DNA of 40,151 nucleotides from positions 1-40,151 of IMG/VR virus record IMGVR_UViG_3300027821_000012, one strand, 5' to 3'. Below, in pieces: positions 15,348 to 20,806 of this stretch. The notes beneath the pieces were generated by a model. That model had not been told where the DNA came from, searched no databases, and saw only the letters and a list, made by a program, of their open reading frames with translations. Each line of letters starts with the position of its first letter. Position 1 is the stretch's first letter. Position numbers and translations under genes: made by a program. The stretch is from a virus.

Positions 15348-15886
15348 TCATCGATCACGACCTCGCCGGCTCCGAGCTGACGTCCAAGCTCTTCCAACTC
15401 TTCCGCGGGCGTCTTGAGAAACTCTTCCCGCGAAATATGACGTGGCTCTGGCTTTGGCACCTCCCTGAGCGTTGGTTCTTCTTCCTTCTTTTCTGCTGTT
15501 ACGAGTCCAGCCTGGCGAATTGCGTCTTCGGTTACTTCTCCAGGCACGACTCCACGCACAAACTCGATCTGAGCTTCTGTGCTGAAGATGAGCTCCATGA
15601 AAAATGCCGAATATGCCTCGCTTGCAAGAAACTCTTGACGAATCTCGTCGGTCTTGATGAACCGCCCACCTTCGCGAATTCCGTATGCCGAACTGACGAT
15701 GCGCTCAAATATCGCCATGATCTCTTTACCGTCTTGTGTCACGCCGAGACGTTTCAGAGATTCACTGAGACCACCGTGCTCACTGACCTCGAGTTTGACG
15801 ATTTCGGCCTGAGTCAGGTGGAAGTAAATATCCTCCACCACCTGATCACCGTCGAAGTTTGTGTACGTGACCGTTTTTTTGAGCAC
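15344..15886 (-). CDS. Conserved phage protein, 180 aa
   Basis: GTG start at 15886 with AAGGATAACTAC upstream. MLKKTVTYTNFDGDQVVEDI opens a domain continuing FHLTQAEIVKLEVSEHGG, IMAIFERIVSSAYGI, GRFIKTDEIRQEF and AYSAFFMELIFS. A less conserved charged tail follows (EKKEEEPTLREVPKPEP, then EELGRQLGAGEVV). I recall this N-terminal pattern (YTxFxGxxxxExFYFxLTxAE) from siphophage genomes, where some copies are annotated as tail-assembly proteins. Its position here among membrane genes, far from the tail block, leaves the role open. Confidence 0.6.
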   Translation of the reverse strand: MLKKTVTYTNFDGDQVVEDIYFHLTQAEIVKLEVSEHGGLSESLKRLGVTQDGKEIMAIFERIVSSAYGIREGGRFIKTDEIRQEFLASEAYSAFFMELIFSTEAQIEFVRGVVPGEVTEDAIRQAGLVTAEKKEEEPTLREVPKPEPRHISREEFLKTPAEELEELGRQLGAGEVVIDE

Positions 15887-15890
15887 GTAG

Positions 15891-16007
15891 TTATCCTTCC
15901 TTGTTGGGTCCTTCGATTGCTTTTAGGATCTTCTTGGTGCCGAAGAAAATCGCGCCGGCGGCGAAAGTGATGATGAAGGCGATCTTGAGCGCCACATTAC
16001 GAGCCAT
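15891..16007 (-). CDS. Membrane microprotein, 38 aa
   Basis: MARNVALKIAFIITFAAGAI then FFGTKKILKAIEGPNKEG; ATG at 16007 follows AGGAGAGG and is directly after the stop of the upstream frame (TAAATG). One transmembrane helix and a basic C-terminus. Function unknown. Confidence 0.6.
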   Translation of the reverse strand: MARNVALKIAFIITFAAGAIFFGTKKILKAIEGPNKEG

Positions 16008-16121
16008 TTAAGCCTCTCCTTCTTGATATTCGTCGCGAAACCATGGTTGACATCCACCCCGGTATTTCTCCCACCAGGGCTTACCGAAGTAGTTCTCGCC
16101 TCGGTCGAGTTGTCCAAGCAT
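16008..16121 (-). CDS. Small Trp-rich protein, 37 aa
   Basis: MLGQLDRGENYFGKPWWEKY then RGGCQPWFRDEYQEGEA. The ATG at 16121 directly follows the upstream TGA. The codon choice and the tight fit between two genes support it; no function can be suggested. Confidence 0.55.
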   Translation of the reverse strand: MLGQLDRGENYFGKPWWEKYRGGCQPWFRDEYQEGEA

Positions 16122-16922
16122 TCACTCGTACATGCTCTCGTAACCCGTCTTCGGCATGGGATCGAAGTCGATCGCGATGCAAGGGCGTCCATCTGTGGAC
16201 ATCGTGGTCGAGTATTGCACGTTGAGTGGAAGATCCATGCACCACCCAACCGAGTCCGTGAACGTAGTTGCTCCGAGCCCCACGATCTCGAAGAACTCGG
16301 AGAGACTCGCATGGGATCGGTGAAGAAGCTGATGGTTGATGTCGTTCTCGGCCCCACGAAGCTTCTCCATCGAACTGGTGAAATATCGCCCCGTGAGGTT
16401 GTCGTAGCAGAGAACGTCTCCCGCACCAGTCATGATGACCTGGCTCCCCTCCACGGGATTCTTGTTAACACGATCCTGCGCGATCTCGTCTCGAACTTCC
16501 TCGGCCTTCTTCTCGCCGAGCTTCTGTGTGATCTTGTCCTTGTACTCCTGGAACGCTCTCTCCGTAACCGCCGAAGACATCGTCAAAGCCGCGATCTTCT
16601 TCGCATCGACACGATGTGCCACAACGATCGACGCGATCGTCACGAGTCCAGATGTGACCGCCGGCAAATATAGCGGCCAGACAGCTTTGACCTTCTCTTT
16701 AGTCGTTAGGTAAACCGGATCTTTGGTTTGATCTGGACCACCCGTATTAGCAATAACCGTTGCTTCTTCGATGACCTCTGCCGCCTTGAACGATGCCTTA
16801 CCCGTCAAGACTGCAGTTGTGACCGTTCCGACAACCCCCATCGCGGTGAGGATCGTCGTGGAGTTCTCGTTCACGAGGTACTTCATCTTGTTGGCGTGTG
16901 GCGCCAAGCTTTGAAGGATCAT
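16122..16922 (-). CDS. DUF6353-type membrane protein, copy 2
   Basis: 266 residues, AAAGGGACTC before the ATG at 16922. Two hydrophobic segments, STTILTAMGVVGTVTTAVLT (~22-41) and YLPAVTSGLVTIASIVVAH (~86-104), separated by a charged segment; then IAALTMSSAVTERAFQEYKD and a soluble domain with MTGAGDVLCYDNLTGRYF and LSEFFEIVGLGA. Shared features with the 302-aa copy: N-terminal ILTAxGxVG-type helix, second helix ending in a His/Arg-containing segment, AALxxAxxxxxxxFxEYxxR/K, and a soluble C-terminal domain of similar order. It likely acts at the membrane; possible hetero-oligomer with copy 1. Confidence 0.75.
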   Translation of the reverse strand: MILQSLAPHANKMKYLVNENSTTILTAMGVVGTVTTAVLTGKASFKAAEVIEEATVIANTGGPDQTKDPVYLTTKEKVKAVWPLYLPAVTSGLVTIASIVVAHRVDAKKIAALTMSSAVTERAFQEYKDKITQKLGEKKAEEVRDEIAQDRVNKNPVEGSQVIMTGAGDVLCYDNLTGRYFTSSMEKLRGAENDINHQLLHRSHASLSEFFEIVGLGATTFTDSVGWCMDLPLNVQYSTTMSTDGRPCIAIDFDPMPKTGYESMYE

Positions 16923-16944
16923 GAGTCCCTTTCAGTTCGCGTGG

Positions 16945-17076
16945 TTAGCGATTCCGCATCTCGCGGATGAAGATCCAGATGAGCCACAGGCCACCGGTCA
17001 GGAGAACCAGCGTGCAGTCACACAGGAACTTGAAGAGTCCGTAGCTCTTCTTCTCTTTGATGTAGATGACGCTCAT
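16945..17076 (-). CDS. Membrane microprotein (KEKKSYGLFKF), 43 aa
   Basis: MSVIYIKEKKSYGLFKFLCD, then CTLVLLTGGLWLIWIFIREM and a basic end. GAGAGGAGG precedes the ATG at 17076. One hydrophobic helix with GGLWLIW. It is the first gene of the transcript running toward the polymerase and sits immediately after the hairpin leader at 17094-17160. Function unknown; similar proteins exist in related phages as I recall. Confidence 0.65.
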   Translation of the reverse strand: MSVIYIKEKKSYGLFKFLCDCTLVLLTGGLWLIWIFIREMRNR

Positions 17077-17093
17077 AGATATACCTCCTCTCA

Positions 17094-17160
17094 AAAAAAG
17101 AATAGGCGAGGTTAACAGCATGGATAGCTGACAGGGTTCCTCAATTGGAACCTCTCCTCA
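17094..17160 (-). ncRNA. Structured leader / attenuator before the replication-side operon
   Basis: Starts just after a TATAAT promoter. Outer stem AGGAGAGGTT (17149-17158) with AACCTCGCCT (17104-17113, one mismatch), hairpin TTCC-AATTGA-GGAA and hairpin CAGC-TATCCAT-GCTG (17117-17131), ending in ATTCTTTTTTT and then the Shine-Dalgarno of the next gene. Terminator-like structure inside a 5' leader, so expression of the genes below may depend on readthrough. Confidence 0.55.
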
Positions 17161-17190
17161 TTATAATGCATGTTTTCTCCGCGAGGTCAA
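17156..17190 (-). promoter_or_regulatory. Repeated promoter element
   Basis: -10 TATAAT (17160-17165), CGCGGAGAAAACATGC upstream, and a TTGACC at 17185-17190 as alternative -35 at 19-base spacing. Likely main promoter for the operon from 17076 downward. Confidence 0.65.
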
Positions 17191-17206
17191 TATCTGTCGA
17201 TGCGTC

Positions 17207-17449
17207 TTACTCGCCTTCGTTCGGAACGACGGTCATGTTCAACCCCAGTTCCTTTAGAGCGATCAGGTCGAACTCTTCAGGAGCAACACCTTCTCGAATC
17301 ATGACTTCGCAGAGATACGAGATGATCTTTTGAGCCTTGTCACCCTGGCGTTTGTGCGCCTTTTGGAGCTTGTGATACTTATACAGAATGAGACCCAAAT
17401 CGGCGATCAAAATAGCCGAGGCGAGCTGAAATTTCTGAAGTTCGGTCAT
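17207..17449 (-). CDS. Small membrane-anchored protein, 80 aa
   Basis: MTELQKFQLASAILIADLGL ILY forms an N-terminal hydrophobic helix, followed by basic KYHKLQKAHKRQGDKAQK and a C-terminal helical domain SYLCEVMIREGV and EFDLIALKELGLNMTVV. The C-terminal motif (EFDxIALxxLG) is shared with the 71-aa protein at 19729-19944, so they are probably paralogs. Weak Shine-Dalgarno. Function unknown. Confidence 0.6.
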   Translation of the reverse strand: MTELQKFQLASAILIADLGLILYKYHKLQKAHKRQGDKAQKIISYLCEVMIREGVAPEEFDLIALKELGLNMTVVPNEGE

Positions 17450-17453
17450 CCTG

Positions 17454-17819
17454 CTATTCACATCCTCGTCTGAACGTCTTGAGCTCGGGGTCGTATTGCC
17501 ACCAGCAGATCTTGTCATCGAAGGGCATACGCCAGAGCATGTCCGGCTCGAGGCCCATCGGCTTCTTGCAGTGAAGGCATTGACCGCCGTCGGCCAGCCT
17601 CTCACAAAGTCTGAGTGCAGCGCGGGTTGCAGAAGTCGATGCGTCAACCTCAACACCTTTGATCTTCCTGGGGTTCTTGCCGTTGTAGATCGCGACCACC
17701 ATCCAGATGATCGGATGTTCATCGTCGGAATATCGGATCTGGACTTGTGCTGCTCCAGTACGACGAATAAACTCGATCGACGCCTTGATCTTGTCTTGGT
17801 TCTCCGGTTCGCGGTCCAT
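17454..17819 (-). CDS. Putative zinc-binding protein, 121 aa
   Basis: AAGGATCCCAT precedes the ATG at 17819. Middle: STSATRAALRLCERLADGG followed by QCLHCKKPMG, then CWWQYDPELKTFRRGCE at the C-terminus. The Cys pairs CLHC and C...C near the end likely bind zinc. I associate the ending YDPELxTFRRGCE with actinophages. The gene follows the three tandem RNA units, and lies below the U-tract of RNA unit A. Confidence 0.65.
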   Translation of the reverse strand: MDREPENQDKIKASIEFIRRTGAAQVQIRYSDDEHPIIWMVVAIYNGKNPRKIKGVEVDASTSATRAALRLCERLADGGQCLHCKKPMGLEPDMLWRMPFDDKICWWQYDPELKTFRRGCE

Positions 17820-17837
17820 ATGGGATCCTTACTAGTT

Positions 17838-17929
17838 GAAAAGAGAAAAGAAAAATGGAGACTCCATGAAAGTACTGCAAAGCAGCGCGATCGAGGGGTA
17901 CTGCAAAGCAGCGCCCTATGAGTCTCCAT
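17838..17929 (-). ncRNA. Twin-hairpin small RNA, unit A
   Basis: From a TATAAT promoter the predicted RNA begins at about 17922 and is closed by a perfect 10-bp stem: ATGGAGACTC (17920-17929) with GAGTCTCCAT (17855-17864), followed by TTTTTCTTTTC. Inside are two exact 17-base copies (17872-17888 and 17898-17914), each forming the hairpin CTGC-TTT-GCAG. No reading frame. Function unknown; the terminator-like closing stem suggests a discrete RNA of about 75 nt, or an attenuator for the 121-aa gene. Confidence 0.65.
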
Positions 17930-17958
17930 TATAAGGGATGTTTTTTCTGCGAGAGAAA
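17925..17958 (-). promoter_or_regulatory. Repeated promoter element (unit A)
   Basis: -10 TATAAT (17928-17933) preceded by CGCAGAAAAAACATCCCT. The TCGCGA core is changed to TCGCAG. Confidence 0.6.
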
Positions 17959-18049
17959 AGAGTGAAAGAGAAGCCTGGTGTACTATGTGTCCGAGCAAAT
18001 TACGGTCTACCATAGAGCCCCGAGCAAATTACGAGGCGACTTCTCTTTC
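17951..18049 (-). ncRNA. Twin-hairpin small RNA, unit B
   Basis: Closed by GAAAGAGAAG (18040-18049) with CTTCTCTTTC (17964-17973). It contains two exact 14-base copies (17991-18004 and 18020-18033) that present the same loop GTAATTTGCTC on different stems; the second has a lower stem CTATG/CATAG. Ends CACCAGGCTTCTCTTTC, as unit C does. No open reading frame. The loop shares TGCTC with the loops of unit D. Confidence 0.65.
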
Positions 18050-18080
18050 ATTAGAGGGCATGTTTTCTCTGCGAGAGAAA
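18047..18080 (-). promoter_or_regulatory. Repeated promoter element (unit B)
   Basis: -10 TCTAAT (18050-18055) preceded by CGCAGAGAAAACATGCCC; -35 region weak. Confidence 0.5.
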
Positions 18081-18167
18081 ATGAAAGAGAAGCCTGGTGT
18101 AGTATGCGTCCTCGCTGGTGAGGTCTGCCATACCCGTCCTCTCTGGTGAGGTCTGACTTCTCTTTCA
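18070..18167 (-). ncRNA. Twin-hairpin small RNA, unit C
   Basis: Closed by GAAAGAGAAG (18157-18166) with CTTCTCTTTC (18083-18092). Two 21-base copies differing at one base (18107-18127 and 18135-18155) each fold as CCTC-ACCAGM-GAGG. The second hairpin has a lower stem GTATG/CATAC, parallel to unit B. U-tract is interrupted (TTTCATTTTC). Unit B and C share flanking sequence but differ in the hairpin heads. Confidence 0.65.
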
Positions 18168-18196
18168 TTAAAGGCCATGTTTCCTTCGCGAACTAA
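18164..18196 (-). promoter_or_regulatory. Repeated promoter element (unit C)
   Basis: -10 TTTAAT (18167-18172) preceded by TTCGCGAAGGAAACATGGCC. The stop codon of the 145-aa gene (18193-18195) lies in its upstream end. Confidence 0.55.
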
Positions 18197-18630
18197 CCGG
18201 CAGCCAATCCTTCGATCACGAAGTGGAGTCCCTGAACTTGTTCTTTGTGTCCGTTTAGATGTTGCGACATCATAGAAATTGGAACTCCTACTACTTCTGC
18301 CGCCTTGCTCACAGACGGCCACATCTCATCCGTCTCGACACAGCGCACGATCTTGCGCATGTAGCCACCGTTGTTCACAGTGTTCTTGATCGCATTGGTG
18401 AACACCGGAGTGTTGTTAATGCTGTTGTTGAACACCGGAGCGATCGCCTGCGGCCGGCGAAGCAAATATCCGACCACAAGACATCCACCACCGATCAAGT
18501 ACTCGCGCTGATGACTCTTCCAGTGTGCTTGAAGCTTCTGTACCTGCTGCCCCGCTGCGAATGCCTCGACCTTTTGGCGGATCGTTCGCTTCGGCTCTTT
18601 CGACTCCTTTGGCTCTTTTGGCTCAGCCAT
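18193..18630 (-). CDS. Membrane-anchored HTH protein (NUMOD1-like C-terminus), 145 aa
   Basis: ATG at 18630 follows AAAGGATTAGTC. A Lys/Glu/Pro-rich N-terminus, a basic helix, then a transmembrane helix YLIGGGCLVVGYLLRR (~49-64), an Asn-rich linker (FNNSINNTPVF), and a C-terminal domain ETDEMWPSVSKAAEVVGVPI followed by SMMSQHLNGHKEQVQGLHF. That last part has the helix-turn-helix pattern of NUMOD1 modules (SxxxAAxxxG...SxxLNG). It shares layout and motif with the gene at 20032-20409. Likely a membrane-tethered nucleic-acid-binding protein; target unknown. Confidence 0.7.
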   Translation of the reverse strand: MAEPKEPKESKEPKRTIRQKVEAFAAGQQVQKLQAHWKSHQREYLIGGGCLVVGYLLRRPQAIAPVFNNSINNTPVFTNAIKNTVNNGGYMRKIVRCVETDEMWPSVSKAAEVVGVPISMMSQHLNGHKEQVQGLHFVIEGLAAG

Positions 18631-18688
18631 GACTAATCCTTTCTATAGGTGGAAGAATATAGAGAGACTCTTGTGGTTCGGGTCTTCC

Positions 18689-19033
18689 TCACTTCAAACG
18701 AAGTATGAGGGGGGAGTTTTCATAGAAGTCGTACTTACCTGCCATTTCGCGCTGAGTCATGATTCTTGGAACCACGAGACTGTCCAAATCCGCATCGAAG
18801 ATGAAGTAGTTCTTCTGCGAATCGTTCAGACGAAGACGCTCTGCGGATGGTTCACCGCCATTCAGATGAGTAATTAGATCGAGACTGTTTTCCGTGATCT
18901 CGATAGCGTACAAATTCGGCATACCATCCTTTCGTAGAATAACGCTCAACTTCCCTTCTTTTGTAAATCCACTCGCCGACCACCCCGGTCCGACCTTGTC
19001 CCGGGCCGTGTTCTCCCGTGGACGCCGACTCAT
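18689..19033 (-). CDS. Hypothetical protein, ~114 aa
   Basis: The frame opens at an ATG at 19099 without any Shine-Dalgarno; the ATG at 19033 (MSRRPRENTARDKVGPGWSA) has AGGGGAA close upstream and is preferred. Basic N-terminus, then beta-rich KLSVILRKDGMPNLYAIEIT, a DLITHLNGGEPSAERLRL loop and YFIFDADLDSLVVPRIM. Soluble. No repeated promoter is visible upstream. Confidence 0.55.
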   Translation of the reverse strand: MSRRPRENTARDKVGPGWSASGFTKEGKLSVILRKDGMPNLYAIEITENSLDLITHLNGGEPSAERLRLNDSQKNYFIFDADLDSLVVPRIMTQREMAGKYDFYENSPLILRLK

Positions 19034-19142
19034 TTCCCCTGCGCAAGGGCGAACGATTTGTCCTTGACAAGTGCGCACCGTCAAGGTTTGTCGTTCCATA
19101 GAGTTTTTTGATCGGAGTGATCGGCGACTAGATTCACAAAAC
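19034..19142 (-). other. Region between two small genes, no repeated promoter
   Basis: Contains the possible N-terminal extension of the preceding entry (to 19099). A TTGACG lies at about 19079-19084, but I see no convincing -10 17 bases downstream. It begins with the U-tract of the terminator of the 40-aa gene. Confidence 0.3.
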
Positions 19143-19171
19143 GAAAAAAAGTTGCGGCTTGTTAGGCCACA
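19143..19171 (-). terminator. Intrinsic terminator of the 40-aa gene
   Basis: GTTGTGGC-CTAACAA-GCCGCAAC then TTTTTTT; the stop codon lies in the loop. Confidence 0.75.
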
Positions 19172-19284
19172 ACCTTTGTCGGGTTCAACAGTCCGTTGGC
19201 GGACAGGTGCTCGATCGTCTGAAGCCGGATCTTCTGGTCGTAGTTGTTCTTGACCTTCTTGATCTGCTTGATCGGGTTGAGCAT
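19162..19284 (-). CDS. Small basic protein, 40 aa
   Basis: MLNPIKQIKKVKNNYDQKIR then LQTIEHLSANGLLNPTKVVA. ATG at 19284 follows AAGGAGACAAA. Amphipathic, basic, helical. Has its own promoter (19309-19343) and terminator. Function unknown. Confidence 0.65.
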   Translation of the reverse strand: MLNPIKQIKKVKNNYDQKIRLQTIEHLSANGLLNPTKVVA

Positions 19285-19308
19285 TTTGTCTCCTTCATAA
19301 GTTGTTTA

Positions 19309-19343
19309 CCTTTCACTATATGCCCTGTTTTTTTCGCGAACAA
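19309..19343 (-). promoter_or_regulatory. Repeated promoter element
   Basis: TTGTTC (19338-19343), 17-base spacer GCGAAAAAAACAGGGCA, -10 TATAGT (19315-19320). One of the best copies. Confidence 0.7.
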
Positions 19344-19462
19344 AAAAAGATGAAGAGATCCTAGAGCCTAATATTAAGATCTCGTCTAAACGTATCGTTC
19401 ATTACTATTGTCCCATTTATTTTAATAGGTGGGAACAAGTAATATACTTGATTATTTTCTAT
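19344..19462 (-). ncRNA. AU-rich structured RNA unit G (or 13-aa leader peptide)
   Basis: Between a TATAAT promoter and the next U-tract lie about 110 bases without a normal gene. Folds: CAAGTA-TAT-TACTTG, CCCA...TGGG, and GAGATC...GATCTC before TTCATCTTTTTTT. Much richer in A and T than its surroundings. The only short frame is MNDTFRRDLNIRL with a weak GGGA 10 bases upstream. RNA is the preferred reading. Confidence 0.45.
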
Positions 19463-19489
19463 TATACTACATGTTTTACGCGCGAAAAA
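19459..19489 (-). promoter_or_regulatory. Repeated promoter element (unit G)
   Basis: TTTTTC (19484-19489), 17-base spacer, -10 TATAAT (19461-19466). Confidence 0.65.
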
Positions 19490-19517
19490 AAGAGAGTCCG
19501 TGTTTGGAATCTCTTTA
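19484..19517 (-). terminator. Intrinsic terminator of the 44-aa gene
   Basis: AAGAGATTCC-AAACA-CGGACTCTCTT with TTTTT; its U-tract forms the -35 hexamer of the unit G promoter. Confidence 0.75.
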
Positions 19518-19523
19518 AACCTG

Positions 19524-19658
19524 CTACTTGCGGTACAGCAGATAGTTGACTTCGTTGTAGGCCTCGTCGAAGCGCTCTCTGGTGAGTTCTGGATTGTGGT
19601 TCTTCAGAATATCCCAGACGCGCTCTTGACGACGGATCCTACGAATCTTCTTCAACAT
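19524..19658 (-). CDS. Small basic helical protein, 44 aa
   Basis: MLKKIRRIRRQERVWDILKN HNPELT..., ending NEVNYLLYRK. ATG at 19658 follows AAGGAGAGCAATC. Very basic N-terminus; probably nucleic-acid or membrane-surface binding. Own promoter and terminator. Function unknown. Confidence 0.65.
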   Translation of the reverse strand: MLKKIRRIRRQERVWDILKNHNPELTRERFDEAYNEVNYLLYRK

Positions 19659-19683
19659 GATTGCTCTCCTTGATAGATTTAGG

Positions 19684-19716
19684 TTTCATTATACACCCTG
19701 TTTTTCTCGCGAAAAA
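19684..19716 (-). promoter_or_regulatory. Repeated promoter element
   Basis: TTTTTC (19711-19716), 17-base spacer, -10 TATAAT (19688-19693). Confidence 0.7.
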
Positions 19717-19746
19717 GAAGAAGCCCTGTTAGGCTTCCTCTTCTGT
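19711..19746 (-). terminator. Intrinsic terminator overlapping the 71-aa gene end
   Basis: GAAGAGGAAGCC-TAACA-GGGCTTCTTC then TTTTTC; the last codons and stop of the gene form the upstream arm. Confidence 0.7.
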
Positions 19747-19944
19747 TTCTACCGTGATTCCGAGTTGCGCGAGTGCGATCTTGTCGAATTCATCGATCTC
19801 GACCTTGCCGTCGTTGATCATGCCGACCATGTACGCAGCAACCTCGTTGGTGTTGTTGACCTTACGAGACTTTCTTTGTGCATGGATCTTCATTCCAACG
19901 GTCACGGCGGTCATGACGATGAATCGAACCATAGCGGGGTTCAT
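19729..19944 (-). CDS. Small membrane-anchored protein, 71 aa
   Basis: MNPAMVRFIVMTAVTVGMKI as one N-terminal transmembrane helix, basic HAQRKSRKVN, then helical AAYMVGMINDGKVEIDEFDK and IALAQLGITV with an acidic end. AAGGAGTTTGC precedes the ATG at 19944. Same plan and C-terminal EFDxIALxxLG motif as the gene at 17207-17449. Function unknown. Confidence 0.65.
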   Translation of the reverse strand: MNPAMVRFIVMTAVTVGMKIHAQRKSRKVNNTNEVAAYMVGMINDGKVEIDEFDKIALAQLGITVETEEEA

Positions 19945-19963
19945 GCAAACTCCTTCTTAGTAG

Positions 19964-19996
19964 TTTCACTATACCCCCTGTTTTCCACGCGAAAAA
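19964..19996 (-). promoter_or_regulatory. Repeated promoter element
   Basis: TTTTTC (19991-19996), spacer 17, -10 TATAGT (19968-19973). Confidence 0.7.
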
Positions 19997-20023
19997 AAGA
20001 GAATCCGTGTTGGACCCTCTTTC
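19991..20023 (-). terminator. Intrinsic terminator of the 125-aa gene
   Basis: AAGAGGGTCC-AACA-CGGATTCTCTT then TTTTTC, 10 paired positions including G-U. Confidence 0.75.
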
Positions 20024-20031
20024 TTCGTGAA

Positions 20032-20409
20032 CTATGCAGCGGCCAGCGCCACGCGCTCGTACACTTCACCGCCAGCGTTGGGAAGCATTCCGTTCAAATG
20101 CTTGGACATGTGAACTGGATCGATGCCATTAGCTGCAGCTGCTTGCGCTTGTGACAAGAAAAGCTCACCCGTTGTCTTGTTACGAACAACCCAACTCGGC
20201 GGACCCTTACGAAACACTTCGATGACTTGCCAGACGTTGTTGGTAGTCGGAGAGTTGATCTGAAGCTTGTATGCGTCCACGATCTGGATGCTTCCACCCA
20301 TACCATAGAATGTCCCGACAACCGTGATCGCGCCGAGAATAACGCCGCCCGTACCCACGAGATAATACTTCTTGTTCTCGCGGAAATGACCTTTGATACG
20401 ATCGAACAT
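20032..20409 (-). CDS. Membrane-anchored HTH protein, paralog, 125 aa
   Basis: AAAGGAGCTCTT before the ATG at 20409. Basic N-terminus MFDRIKGHFRENKKYYL, transmembrane helix VGTGGVILGAITVVGTFYG (~18-36), linker with SPTTNN, then VVRNKTTGELFLSQAQAAAA and NGIDPVHMSKHLNG. The final motif is the same NUMOD1-like helix-turn-helix as in the gene at 18193-18630. It follows the twin-hairpin RNA unit D, as the other copy precedes units A-C, so these proteins and the RNAs may be connected (inference). Confidence 0.7.
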   Translation of the reverse strand: MFDRIKGHFRENKKYYLVGTGGVILGAITVVGTFYGMGGSIQIVDAYKLQINSPTTNNVWQVIEVFRKGPPSWVVRNKTTGELFLSQAQAAAANGIDPVHMSKHLNGMLPNAGGEVYERVALAAA

Positions 20410-20424
20410 AAGAGCTCCTTTCAG

Positions 20425-20515
20425 AGCATAGAAAACAAAAAGAGAGTGACTCGATCGAGCATAACAAGATCGATTCAACGATGTAGTCGAGCATGACAAG
20501 ACTACATCTCTCTCA
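20425..20515 (-). ncRNA. Twin-hairpin small RNA, unit D
   Basis: Between promoter and the 125-aa gene. Outer stem GAGAGA with TCTCTT near 20441-20447, then TTTTTGTTTTC. Hairpin 1: GATGTAGTC (20500-20508) with GACTACATC (20480-20488), 9 perfect pairs, loop TTGTCATGCTC. Hairpin 2: TCGATC/GATCGA (20451-20473), loop TTGTTATGCTC. Stems differ completely while the 11-base loops differ at one position, so the loop is what is conserved. Confidence 0.7.
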
Positions 20516-20543
20516 TAATGCCCTATGTTTTTTTCGCGAACAA
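20513..20543 (-). promoter_or_regulatory. Repeated promoter element (unit D)
   Basis: TTGTTC (20538-20543), 17-base spacer, -10 CATTAT (20515-20520), a weaker -10 than in other copies. Confidence 0.55.
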
Positions 20544-20577
20544 AAAAAGAGAGTCAGTATTTCGACTCCCTTTTCGA
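20541..20577 (-). terminator. Intrinsic terminator of the 53-aa gene
   Basis: AAAGGGAGTCGAAATACTGACTCTCTTT followed by TTTG; strong stem and U-tract. Confidence 0.75.
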
Positions 20578-20583
20578 AGGGTA

Positions 20584-20745
20584 TTACCGACGAGCATCCT
20601 TCATGGAACGGCGTGAGACCTCGCGCGACCAGGCCATCGAGTTCATGATCTTCGCGGCGCCGGTGAGCACTGCTGCTGCGACACCGAGAGCGATGATGGG
20701 GTTCTCTTCTGCTTGGCGCTTGAGATTCTCCAGAAACTTTTCCAT
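20584..20745 (-). CDS. Small membrane protein, 53 aa
   Basis: MEKFLENLKRQAEENPIIAL, then GVAAAVLTGAAKIMNSMAWS and a basic C-terminus REVSRRSMKDARR. AAGGATTACTCC precedes the ATG at 20745. One Ala/Gly-rich transmembrane helix. Resembles short membrane proteins of other actinophages (recollection). Function unknown. Confidence 0.65.
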   Translation of the reverse strand: MEKFLENLKRQAEENPIIALGVAAAVLTGAAKIMNSMAWSREVSRRSMKDARR

Positions 20746-20773
20746 GGAGTAATCCTTTCTTGGTAGGGTTACC

Positions 20774-20806
20774 TTTCACTATAGGGAGTGAAAATATCGC
20801 GAAAAA
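20774..20806 (-). promoter_or_regulatory. Repeated promoter element
   Basis: TTTTTC (20801-20806), spacer 17 containing GCGATATTTTCACTCCC, -10 TATAGT (20778-20783). Confidence 0.65.

Noticed and set aside
17838-18196. Possible CRISPR array
   Set aside because: Repeats come in pairs within each unit and differ between units; there are no regular repeat-spacer lengths and no cas genes. Promoter and terminator-like stems explain the layout better.
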